Source: Phytophthora colocasiae (taxonomy: Eukaryota; Oomycota; Peronosporomycetes; Peronosporales; Peronosporaceae). Taken from it: DNA of 64,000 nt. The translations under genes and the position numbers were made by a program. Below the pieces are notes generated by a model. It had not been told where the DNA came from. It did not search any database and saw nothing but the letters and a program-made list of their open reading frames with translations. The stretch is from contig JAGKQI010000100.1 in NCBI GenBank assembly GCA_018806915.1, positions 1,116,001 through 1,180,000 on the forward strand, in the 5' to 3' direction. Positions 1-8,760 of the stretch are shown in pieces. Each line of letters starts with the position of its first letter. Position 1 is the stretch's first letter.

Positions 1-47
1 CTGTGGTTGGAGGCGCTTTTTCGTTCGACGCCGGCACTGGCACGCTC

Positions 48-449
48 TCACCGGAAGAGCGTGCAGTGCAGCGGGTACGACTCGGAGATCTGCTCCATGT
101 GGTGCGTCTTGCGCTTGGTGTTGTCCCACATGCAGCGCGTGAGCGGCACGCTGCGACCGGCAACGGTCATGGACAGCGCGCGGTGGCTGTTCATTTCCTT
201 GGGGATGTCGACGGGCGGCACCACGCGCTTCTTCATGTGGCTGAGGCTGAAGCGTGTGAGCTTGACCTTGTGCGTGCGCAAGATCTTCTCCTTGAGCTGT
301 TGGGCTTCTTCGGGAAGCGGGCCCACTGGTACAGGCACTTCATGGTGGCGGTGCCACCGCGACGTGTGCTTGCCGAGGGGCGAACCCGTACGGGGCTTGG
401 TCACCTGCTCCTGCACTTGCGGCAGGGTGATCTGAGGCTGCACTCCCAT
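48..449 (-). CDS. unrecognised small basic protein
   Basis: An open frame runs on the minus strand from 626 down to a TGA at 48 (192 codons). The more likely start is the ATG at 449, which sits in a good eukaryotic context (ACCATGG) and gives about 133 residues; the frame upstream of it is low-complexity Ser/Thr/Ala/His and could be leader or an upstream exon. The body is basic and ordered-looking, with segments such as LPEEAQQLKEKILRTHKVK and SLSHMKKRVVPPVDIPKEM. I do not recognise the family and see no signal peptide or membrane segment. The Mutator-like element at 779-7413 lies about 330 bp upstream, so it may have changed the promoter. Confidence 0.5.
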   Translation of the reverse strand: MGVQPQITLPQVQEQVTKPRTGSPLGKHTSRWHRHHEVPVPVGPLPEEAQQLKEKILRTHKVKLTRFSLSHMKKRVVPPVDIPKEMNSHRALSMTVAGRSVPLTRCMWDNTKRKTHHMEQISESYPLHCTLFR

Positions 450-769
450 GGTGGCGGTGGTGGTGAGCAGTGAAGCTGTCGGGCTTGCTGTGGTGCTGGT
501 AGGTTTTGGAATGATTGGCCTCCGAAAAGTGACGGGGCTTGAACCTCTTGACTGGTGACTGTGCTCGTTGGAGACCAGCAAGCGGCCGAGGTTCGGGGCA
601 CGCCACAAAGCCATGCGAAGTGCCACGCACCAGCACTTTGGACTGGAGTAAAGTATGCTGCGGGAATCTGCGCTGGCGACTTGCGATCGCCATGCAGAGA
701 CCGAGCGGTGTATGAGCGCCAGTATGAGGCCTTCTCATCGAATGCCAGCCCGAATCGGCGGTGCCTCGG

Positions 770-778
770 CTTTGGCTC
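770..778. repeat. 9-bp target-site duplication, left copy
   Basis: CTTTGGCTC at 770-778 is repeated exactly at 7414-7422, directly outside the terminal inverted repeats of the enclosed element. A 9-bp duplication is the hallmark of Mutator-like elements. Confidence 0.85.
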
Positions 779-940
779 CGGAGTCGTTACTACAACATAA
801 ATACAACCATACGACAGCCTGAAATGAGCAACATATGTGTTGCTTGCGAAATATAAATACTGAAATATAATCTCCCAACTGCAAATTTCATGTTTCGTTA
901 GGTACGAATCCTCCCTGAATCTCATTTAAACTGCCCAGCG

Positions 941-1853
941 ATGCCGAAGAATGGAGCGCGCGCTACTGCTGGCGCAGTGACGCCAGCGTCGAAGAAGGGG
1001 GGACGCATAGGAGCGAAGAAGGTGGCCACAGCGACCAACAAGACCACTAAGAAGAAGACGACCAAGGGGGGAGTTACAACGAAGGCGCCGGTGAAGAAGA
1101 CGTCGTCCGCCGTAACGAAGCAGACAGCGCTGGAGACGAGGGCTACTTTGAAGGCGAAGCTGGTCGCTGCCAAGAAGGCAGTTGCTTATAAGGAGAAGGC
1201 GGATGCTGTAAGGAAGAAGGCAGCTGCTGAGAGAACGAAGGCCGCCGCAAAGAGGAAGTCGGCGAAGGAGAAGGTGGCGGCGACAGACAAGAAGTTGCCA
1301 TCCGCCGCGGTAGACGAGAAGGCAGAGGCGACGGACGAGAAAGCGGAGGCGACGGACGAGAAGGCGGAGGCGGCGGACGAGAAGTTGCCGGCCGCGGAGG
1401 AGACGAAGACACTGGTGGCGGCGGACGAGAAGTTGCTGGCCATGCGGAGGACGAAGACACTGGTGGCGGCGGACGAGAAGTTGCCGGCCGCGGAGGAGAC
1501 GAAGACACTGGTGGCGGCGGACGAGAAGTTGCCGGCCGCGGAGGAGACGAAGACACTGGTGACGGCGGACGAGAAGTTGCCGGCCGCGGAGGAAACGAAG
1601 ACACTGGTGGCGGCGGACGAGAAGGTGGAGGCGACGGACGAGAAGGTGCCAGCCGCGGTTGATGAAAGCTCTAAAGCCACAGGTATGTCTGTCATTTGTC
1701 TGCGTTGTTGTTAAATATGTTGCATACTATGTTGCTTACTATGTTGCTTACCATGTTGTTAACTATGTCGCTAACTATGTTGTTTACTGTGTTGCCTTTC
1801 CGTTAGAACCACCTACGATTACTACGTCATGTACGAATGAAACATGCATTTGA
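941..1853 (+). CDS. histone-H1-like lysine/alanine-rich protein of the Mutator-like element
   Basis: Exon 1 is 941-1683 and exon 2 is 1807-1853, joined by a GTATGT...TTAG intron; the spliced end is a short Thr-rich tail and TGA. The first 110 residues are rich in Lys, Ala and Thr with KKK and AAKR clusters, like the tail of linker histone H1. The rest is an acidic/basic repeat: three short ATDEKAE units, then about five copies of a 15-16 residue unit (AADEKLPAAEETKTLV). No globular H1 winged-helix domain is visible. It lies inside the element and its intron carries the element's TGTTGC array, so it is probably element cargo. It may bind DNA or chromatin; that is inference from composition only. 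Confidence 0.6.
1318..1645 (+). repeat. in-frame tandem repeat of about 45-48 bp
   Basis: Consecutive units begin with GCGGCGGACGAGAAG and encode AADEKLPAAEETKTLV, with shorter 21-bp units (GAGGCGACGGACGAGAA) at the start. One unit has a variant (LLAMRR) caused by substitutions. The array stays in frame in the H1-like gene. Confidence 0.8.
1684..1806 (+). promoter_or_regulatory. TGTTGC motif array in intron
   Basis: The intron of the H1-like gene is built from near-identical units of the form CTATGTTGCTTA. Similar arrays fill introns at about 2287-2370, 3545-3640 and 5692-5804, and flank the element's ends (826-846, 7316-7402). The core matches the terminal repeat (CTGCAACACA read the other way). 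Confidence 0.6.
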
Positions 1854-1893
1854 AATGATAGTGTTGCTGTTAATGAGTTGCTAACATTAATAA

Positions 1894-4630
1894 ATGATAG
1901 GTGATGCGGAAGATCAACATGCTGATCAAGCAGAAAGTGGCAGAGGAACGGAGGCCAAGAAGCGAACCAGACTTGGAGTTAATGACGTCGAAAGCGACAA
2001 TGAAAGACAGCAAAAGACGGCTCGCAAACTATCGGATACGAGCGATTATGTTGGCTCAGTGCCAGAGGATGAACCTGCTCATAGGTATGCTCGACGGACC
2101 AAGACGTGGGAAACCCGCGAGAAAATGCGGAAGGCTCACACACCAGTGGAGAACAACGTGAGCAAACTACCAAAGAACGTCTTCAAGGACTGGGACGAGT
2201 TTGAAACTACGCTAAAGGGCTACATGGCAGAAAACTACTTGTGCTACCGAGTCCGCAGCTCTAAAACTCGAGTGAAGCACAACAGGTACATTCTTGTGGT
2301 GCTTGAATGTTATGTTGCTCTGACATTTATGTTGCTCTCGTGTTGTGTTGCTCTCGTGTTGTGTTGCTCTAGTGAGGCTAATTCAAAACAACTTCCGCCA
2401 AACATGAAGTACGCTTTTAAGCGAATGTGGTGCACCCATGGTGCCACACAGGCTGGTCGTGGTGAAGGCCGCAGGGAGCATGATTCGCGTTACACTGGTT
2501 GTGAGGCCGGTTTTGTGGTACGTTCGAAAGACCACGGTCGTGGTGGACAGGCAAAGTGGCAGGTTTGCGTGGAATCCCAGGTTTGTTGTATTGTCTTTCT
2601 TCTACGTCTCTTTTGCTAGATAGTTACTCATATATGCTATGCAGATTTCACGGCACAACCACCCGACCAACGATATAATCTACGCGTCCTACCGAGGAGC
2701 CAAATCTATGCCTCTTCCAGCTCAGGTTCGCCGTGAGCTTGGCCTTTTGACAGAAGTCAAGACAACCACTGCCGACATCAACCGCTATTTGTCGGATAAA
2801 CTGGGTGGGTGAATGACCATTTAGGTTTTGGGTGGCGTCTTCTTTTTTAATTACAAACTTTAAGTGATGTTGACGTTGATTATTGTGACACAATGCAGAT
2901 ATGGTCATAACTCCTCAGCAAAACAAGAAATGTTCTACAGCAAGTGGTTGGTTCTACCACAACGGAGCGAACAAAACGGATCCTTGACACTTTTGCAGAG
3001 GCCGACTCGGTAACGAAGTATTGCTAGTGCAGGATCAAATGGATATCACGTGTATTATAGCTATTCAGACGGCCGTGCAGAAGGCATGCTTTGAACAGTG
3101 GGGCGATTCTCTCGTCATGGATTGGACTCACGGCACCAATAACCTTGGGTATCACCTAGGTAATTTGCATTTATATGTTTCTTTTGGATGCGTCGATGAG
3201 CTGATGGTTTTATCGTATTACAGGGAGCCTGGTTATTACGTCTGCCACAGGAAGAGGAATCCCAGTCATTGACTTTTTGGCACTCGATCAAAAGGCTCAG
3301 ACAATGATGTTTATCATGGAATTTTCAAGAGAAAAATCCGACTTGGGAAGTATAAAAACATTTGTGATCGACAAAGATTTCGTTGAGTGGAGAGTTCTGG
3401 AGAAGGTGTTTCCACATGCGATTGTGCTTCTTTGCCAGTTTCATGCTCTGACTTACTGGCGGAAGGTTTGTCGCCGACAAAAGTTCAATCTGACGGTGGC
3501 CCAGCGCGACAAAATGGAGGCGGCATTTGCGAAGCTTATATACTGGTAAACCTGTTTGTGTTGCTCCTTGTGGATCAACTATGTTGCATTTAATATTGTT
3601 GCTAATAGTGTTGCTTGACTATGCCCCTATATGTAGTAGTACACGAACGAAATACGACTCTGAGTTGACGATCTTCAAAACGACTTGCGAGAGAGTGTGC
3701 CCCGCGCTTCTCGACTATTTTCTTGAGAACTGGCACACGTGCCGAAAGATGTGGGCGAATCATATCCGTGGTAAATACTTCACCGCTGGCAACACGACGA
3801 CCAACCGCATAGAGTCGAACTGGAACCAGGTCAAGCTTCTTCTTGGTAAAAGGCCAAAGATCGACTCAACAGTCTGTGGTCTACTAGCTCATCAAGCAAC
3901 CATTATTCGACAGCAGAGCTCTGCTGTGTTTAAACACGCTACTTCCTCTAGACTGCCCGAATCCGTCCCTGAACTCCTTTCGCGAGTGGCGCAACGTCTA
4001 AGTGACCATGTTCTGGCAAAGGTTCGCTCTGAATGGGACTATTATATGGTCTCAAAAGCTGAAATGGAGTGTATCAAACCTGTGGGTGCCAGGAGCGAGT
4101 GGGAAGTGCAGATAAGAGGGTACACGCACGTATGTGACGACATCATGTGGACGTGCTCGTGTCTTTTTTACTGTTCACATCAACTGCCGTGTCGACACTT
4201 GATGTACGTTGCTCAGTGTGTCCACGAATTCGAGTGTATGCCGCCGTCAAGTGTGCCGTCGCGCTGGGATATGGTGGAGATGACAAAGTTGGAGGAAACA
4301 TTTACCAAAGGTATATCCTCACTGAGTATGGTGCGTAGCACATTGAAAAGGGACATTGAGTCGTTCCAGAATGACGGGTTGACGCAAAAAGCCGACTATG
4401 CTAATGAAGAAACACCAGCAACATATCAAGCAACACATCATGCAACACAAAGTGCTCCCGTGACACATTCAGCAACACATTGTGACCGAGCAACACAGCA
4501 AGCAACACTGGGTGCAACAGTACATACAACAAACGCGGCGAAGACTGTGAAACAGCGACGCCAGGGCAAGCGTCGTGTGTACTACGCGAAAATAAAGCGT
4601 CGCGAGCGAGCAAATGTCGTTGTTCTATAA
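1894..4630 (+). pseudogene. Mutator-like transposase: FAR1 domain, DDE core, SWIM zinc finger
   Basis: Exons can be joined as 1894-2286, about 2371-2582, 2643-2810, 2899-3161, 3224-3544 and 3640-4630, with introns that obey GT-AG. An N-terminal FAR1-like region (CTHG, TGCEAG, SRHNHPT) is followed by the catalytic core with first Asp in VMDWTHGTN, second Asp in VIDKDFVEW and Glu in NRIESNWNQVK. A SWIM finger, CSCLFYCSHQLPCRHL, follows near the C-terminus. The C-terminal tail is Thr/Ala-rich and encoded by GCAACAC repeats. About 2920-3017 the reading frame is lost: an extra A in CAAAACAAG shifts it and a missing base near 3017 restores it, leaving a stop between. If these are not assembly errors, this copy cannot make transposase. 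Confidence 0.8.
4405..4535 (+). repeat. GCAACAC repeats inside transposase coding sequence
   Basis: The stretch holds about eight GCAACA(C/T) motifs, the reverse complement of the intronic TGTTGC motif. They encode a Thr/Ala/Gln-rich tail (ATHHATQSA, RATQQATLGATVHTT). More copies occur near 4969, 5084 and 5206 in the next gene. Confidence 0.7.
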
Positions 4631-4675
4631 TCAGAAGAGAAGTACTGCTACGCCAAAGCTGCATTCGAACCAGTT

Positions 4676-5815
4676 ATGGAGCAACTGTCGGAACTGTCGA
4701 GTCCCATGTTCTACAAGGCTTTAAAGGCATGGCGGGAAATTATCCGAAAGGGGTTGAACGAGCTGCCAGGGGCGCACCCAACTGACACAACAACGGCAGC
4801 TGACGAAAGCTCGGGATCCGAAGATGGTCAAGATGAAGAAGATAGTAACTGTTCGTCTGAGATATCCCCGGCAGATCTCATCGACACCATGCAGATGCTT
4901 CGAGAATTTGATGAACCCGGACCTGGGCTACAGGAAGAGCATCTGAAAGTGTTTACGGCGGAAGCAACACAAGGAGCAACTTTGGCTATGGAAGCAAATG
5001 AAAATGGTTCTGAATCTGGTCTTCTACAGAAATCATCGACAATTCCAACACCTGACAGTAACAAGGACCACCGCTGCGTAGTTGCAACATTGACACAAGC
5101 TTGGAAAACTGAAACTACCCAGCCTTCTATCAAAACGACCTCATCCCTTGTGACGACCACCCCGACCAAGCCATGTGAGCAATCCAAGGTAGAATACACA
5201 AATGCGGCAACACACAGACGCGATCAGGTCGAAGTACTTCGCTTTCCTAAGCCTAAACCACGTATCAACAAGCGGAAGAAGACCAAGCAGTCGCTGATTC
5301 AGATAACAGCAAAGCCAGACAGACTAGCTGTCGTGACGTTACCGGACAAGAAAGTGCCATCTTTATCTCGAGTTTTGGAATGGGCAAGATATACCACTGA
5401 CATTGAGCGTGTGGGCACAGTGCTTGCGAACTACTCACTTGCGATGGAAGATGATTTTATTGGGGCGAGGAAAGCGCGATGTGAGAAGGAGTGCGTTTAT
5501 CCTGACGACTACGACTACAATTTCGTGATCCCCAAGGCACTGGTCACAAAATTGGATGCTGTAGTTGAAGCAGAGAAGGCGAAACGCACCAGCTCAAAGT
5601 ACTTCGCAGATGTGTCACAGTCAGAGCACCCCGTCGGCACGACAGAAGAGATCATCGCATTTTTCCGGGGGGAACGCCGCGATTTACCAGGTTGGCCATA
5701 TTGTGTTGCTGGCTATGGTGCTATTGTGTTGTTCACTCTGGTCATTATTTATTGTGTTGCTAATTATTTTGCTCGTATATGTTGCTATTTACCCGTTACA
5801 CCAGCGCTGCTGTGA
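4676..5815 (+). CDS. unrecognised Mutator-like element protein, possible N-terminal part of the ULP1 protein
   Basis: The frame runs from ATG 4676. Residues 1-130 are acidic and Ser/Thr-rich; the middle is basic (PKPKPRINKRKKTKQ); the last 100 residues look folded (RVLEWARYTTDIERVGTVL). From about 5692 the frame enters a TGTTGC-rich AT stretch that ends CACCAG at 5804 and reads like an intron, so the annotated C-terminus after residue 340 is probably not real. The ULP1 frame opens right after it, so the two may form one protein. I could not find a splice that joins them in frame. Confidence 0.5.
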   Translation: MEQLSELSSPMFYKALKAWREIIRKGLNELPGAHPTDTTTAADESSGSEDGQDEEDSNCSSEISPADLIDTMQMLREFDEPGPGLQEEHLKVFTAEATQGATLAMEANENGSESGLLQKSSTIPTPDSNKDHRCVVATLTQAWKTETTQPSIKTTSSLVTTTPTKPCEQSKVEYTNAATHRRDQVEVLRFPKPKPRINKRKKTKQSLIQITAKPDRLAVVTLPDKKVPSLSRVLEWARYTTDIERVGTVLANYSLAMEDDFIGARKARCEKECVYPDDYDYNFVIPKALVTKLDAVVEAEKAKRTSSKYFADVSQSEHPVGTTEEIIAFFRGERRDLPGWPYCVAGYGAIVLFTLVIIYCVANYFARICCYLPVTPALL

Positions 5816-5833
5816 ACCGTTTGAAGGCATTTT

Positions 5834-6727
5834 ATGACATTCGCCGCAAGTGTGCCGACTGGACGAAAGGATATGGAGTGGCTCAAATTACCGGTGTGGG
5901 AACGAATGCTGGTAACGCCAGACCTCTTTGATGAAGAAACGGGATCGGATGAGTTGATGCCAAGCGAAGCTGGAGCAAAGTGTCAAGAGCTGGCAGCTGA
6001 AGCAGCTCGAGTTCTAGGCAACTCAAGCCTAATGTCGATGTTTCGACCCTCTACAGGACCAAACACACTGAAGGTGGAAACTCTGGTTGGAATGCTGGCT
6101 AGAGATAAATGGCTAAACGATGCGGTGATTGGATTCAGCATTCGTTGTATTTGCAACACACGCCGTGACTGTTACGCGATGGATTCACTTTCTCCGATAA
6201 TGGGGTATGGAAAACTACCAGATGAACGGATTGCCAACTTCAACTATGTTGTGTTGCCCGTCAACCTTGATCAAAATCATTGGGGCATCATAATAGTTGG
6301 CTTAAACTATCGACTGTCAACACCATCGATGACTCCGTATTATTACGAGCCTTTATGCAAGACACACTACCGACCTGCCATAGAGGATATTTACGAGAGT
6401 ACTGTGATTCCCTTCCTGCGAGACTGGCATACTGGGACAATGCCAAGTTCTGAGTACCCTGTTGTGGAGTCTGGTGTGTGGATTGAAGCTCCTCAGCAGC
6501 CCGATGGATCATCGTGTGGGGTGCTTATCATTGCACATGCGTACGACTTACTAAATGGTGGTTTTCGCCTGTCGAGACGAGCTGTTACTCTTGACGACGT
6601 TGCTGTAATGCGCCTCAGAATTTTGTGGATAATTCTCATGCAGCCTGAAGTTACAACAGAATCAAACAAGCTTGTAGGAACTACAGAGACCACAGGATTA
6701 GAGCTAGAAGCAACTATGAGGACATAG
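5834..6727 (+). CDS. ULP1-like (C48) cysteine protease of the Mutator-like element
   Basis: About 297 residues. The ULP1/SENP fold markers appear in order: DKWLNDAVIGF (substrate-groove Trp and Leu-Asn-Asp), QNHWGIII (catalytic His), YYYEPL where the acidic catalytic residue is expected, and QPDGSSCGVLI (oxyanion Gln and catalytic Cys). ULP1 enzymes cleave SUMO-like modifiers; element-borne versions are known in plant and oomycete Mutator-like elements. The acidic position reads Glu rather than the usual Asp. The start at 5834 is the first ATG; a stop at 5822 blocks a longer frame, unless an upstream exon is spliced on. Confidence 0.75.
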   Translation: MTFAASVPTGRKDMEWLKLPVWERMLVTPDLFDEETGSDELMPSEAGAKCQELAAEAARVLGNSSLMSMFRPSTGPNTLKVETLVGMLARDKWLNDAVIGFSIRCICNTRRDCYAMDSLSPIMGYGKLPDERIANFNYVVLPVNLDQNHWGIIIVGLNYRLSTPSMTPYYYEPLCKTHYRPAIEDIYESTVIPFLRDWHTGTMPSSEYPVVESGVWIEAPQQPDGSSCGVLIIAHAYDLLNGGFRLSRRAVTLDDVAVMRLRILWIILMQPEVTTESNKLVGTTETTGLELEATMRT

Positions 6728-6778
6728 CTGAAGATAATTGGGATTGATTCTGCTTAAAGCATGGACATCCTGTCCGGT

Positions 6779-7165
6779 TCACCCAAGTCGTTCGTTACCT
6801 AGCATTATGTTGCAGCATTCTTCAAGCACCATAGCATCTGACATCACGTAGCCAGTGTTATACGTAGATACTCCCACAGCAGCGGCAAGACGCACTAGCG
6901 TTTCTTTTTCTTGAGAAAGCGTTAAGGCAAGCTCATCCTGTGCAGTCAGCAATTTTATAGAGTACTTAGTCATTTTGCGAAGCTTCTTCTCGAGTTCGTT
7001 GACATTGTGAAGTCTTGTCCGCAAAAGCTCCTTGCACATACGCGCGCTGTAAGCGCGTGCGTGACTAGGAAGCATTGTGCGAGGGTCTGGTGGTGGCGGT
7101 GGCGGGGATGGTGGCGTCAAGCTGGCACCAGTCGTTGCTGCGCAAGAAGAAGGCCCTTGGTCCAT
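6779..7165 (-). CDS. small proline-rich/coiled-coil protein at the element's right end
   Basis: A 128-codon frame, convergent with the ULP1 gene. It has a Pro run (PPSPPPPPPDP) at residues 19-29, then a Leu/Lys/Glu-rich stretch (LHNVNELEKKLRKMTK) that could form a coiled coil. It lies inside the element, 248 bp from the right terminal repeat, and its upstream region holds the TGTTGC motifs. No family recognised. Confidence 0.5.
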   Translation of the reverse strand: MDQGPSSCAATTGASLTPPSPPPPPPDPRTMLPSHARAYSARMCKELLRTRLHNVNELEKKLRKMTKYSIKLLTAQDELALTLSQEKETLVRLAAAVGVSTYNTGYVMSDAMVLEECCNIMLGNERLG

Positions 7166-7413
7166 GGTTATATCTGCTCTGCACGAAGTATTTTACGATA
7201 TGACTACAGCCTCTCGCTCTAATGCGATTTTCTTGAAAACCGCAGGTAACTTTTGCGTTAGCGGTAATTTTGCCAGAATAAATTACGAAGGAGGATGTCC
7301 ACATACAGTATGCCTGGTGTTGCTCTTTATGTAACTCCTAGTGTTGCCAAAGGCGTCATGTGTTGCGATAAGACTTGTCGTTTTGTCGTAGATGTGTTGC
7401 AGTAACGTCATTC

Positions 7414-7422
7414 CTTTGGCTC
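7414..7422. repeat. 9-bp target-site duplication, right copy
   Basis: CTTTGGCTC, identical to 770-778. Confidence 0.85.
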
Positions 7423-8760
7423 GTGCGCCACGCTACGGAGCCGGGCGTGAAACCTCGATGAACGGAAGCGAGCGTCGGCGACGTCGACGACCTACACTCG
7501 GTCCAAGATCCGGTCGACAGTCGCAGGTAGTCTTCCAATCAAGCCGAGTGAAGCCGTCGGGCTGGCTGGTGGACAAGTTGGCCAAACGCCTGCATGTGTA
7601 GAGCAAGATGGGGCCGTCGATCGCAGGGAACGCCCCGAGAACTTCTCGTGGTCGCCACGGCGGTGCCTACTGTCCGGCACATCGCACCGGAAGCAACTTC
7701 GGCGCGTGCCGTCAGCCTCACGACGCAGTGTGGTCCTACTGAAAGCTTTGAGGCACCTAGCAAACCACGCCAACGCTTTTAGTTTCCGGCCTCGATTATC
7801 AGGTCGATTAGCTGTCGGTGGCACTGTAACAGGCACGCCTTTCATGTAGCAACAGCAGCTTGTTAGCTGCCGCCAGTGCTAGACGCGATAAAGTACACAC
7901 GATAAATTCCACCCCACACAACACTTACATTCCCCTAACGACCCTATCTACATGTACTAGTACTCCTTTCCTACTACCCCCCCCCCCTTCCCACACACAC
8001 ACTCCACTCCGATGAAGTGATGTAGTGATGAAGTGATGTAGTGATGAAGTGTTCCACCCTTGTACTCTGACAGAACTCTGAGGGTGCAGTTGAACTGGAG
8101 TCCGTAGCTGGCGAGGAAGGCCCTGCTCGTTCAACGGATTCTCCACGGAGTTCTCGTGGTCGGGGACTAGTCTGTCGACTGGCGGCATAGCGTATCCCGC
8201 AGACTACGTCGTGGATCAACGGAAAGTCTTCTCATCGAAGGAGAAGGTCTCCTTCGATCGCCCTTCACTGTTAAAAATGATAACGCGAGAAAAACCGAAC
8301 TCCGGTCAGCATGACCACTCCGCAGGGACTCGATCGCATTTGTCTGTCTCCAGTCCAAACAGGAATTCCACCTCGCCGTGATTTGAGTTAGTTCGTTGGT
8401 GCTGGTGAAGTCGACGGAGGATGTCCTTGAAATGCCCAGCCTTCAGGATGAAATTGGGGCCATCAGACATATTGTGGTTGAATGACGACGTTGATCGACA
8501 GTGGAGAACGTAGATCCCTCCTGCATAGATGTTTTCGTTCGACTTAGTCCTCTCATCATTGTCGCCAATATCTCGATGTTCGCCCCGGAAGTGATCTCGA
8601 AACTGATCCCAACCACGTGATGCACATCAACTCTCTGAGTGTTTCCATTCCTTGGAGTGTACAGTCCAAGGCTTCAAAGTAACTACGTTAGCAGACTCGC
8701 ATACAGCATACAGCCTAAGGTAGCATGCTGTTGGGAAGGTGACGCTTAATCGCTGACAAT
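7423..8760. other. intergenic, no gene seen
   Basis: Short frames on both strands overlap each other and none shows domain-like or codon-biased sequence. There is a C-run at 7978-7990 and a short tandem repeat of GATGAAGTGATGTAGT at about 8011-8050. The last 100 bp hold the presumed promoter of the 8761 gene. Confidence 0.6.
8011..8050. repeat. short tandem repeat (GATGAAGTGATGTAGT)
   Basis: About two and a half 16-bp units (GATGAAGTGATGTAGT), next to a homopolymer C run and a CA repeat. Confidence 0.8.

Larger units (their letters stand above)
779..7413 (+). mobile_element. complete Mutator-like element (SWIM/ULP1 type), about 6.6 kb
   Basis: The element is bounded by 9-bp duplications (CTTTGGCTC at 770-778 and 7414-7422). 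The ends share inverted repeats: the left end near 785 reads CGTTACTACAACATA and the right end read inward from 7407 reads CGTTACTGCAACACA. Similarity continues for about 55 bp with small gaps, including a shared ACGACA. Inside are four plus-strand genes (H1-like, transposase, linker, ULP1 protease) and one convergent minus-strand gene (6779-7165). The SWIM zinc finger, the DDE core and the ULP1 partner place it among the Mutator superfamily elements known from oomycetes and plants. The motif TGTTGC/GCAACA recurs throughout its introns and ends. Confidence 0.85.

Noticed and set aside
1143..1695. Long minus-strand frames opposite the H1-like gene
   Set aside because: They are Ser/Pro/Ala repeats produced by the GC-rich tandem repeat on the other strand.
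7007..7334. Plus-strand frames opposite the 6779-7165 gene
   Set aside because: The Gly run mirrors the proline run of the minus-strand gene; no support of their own.
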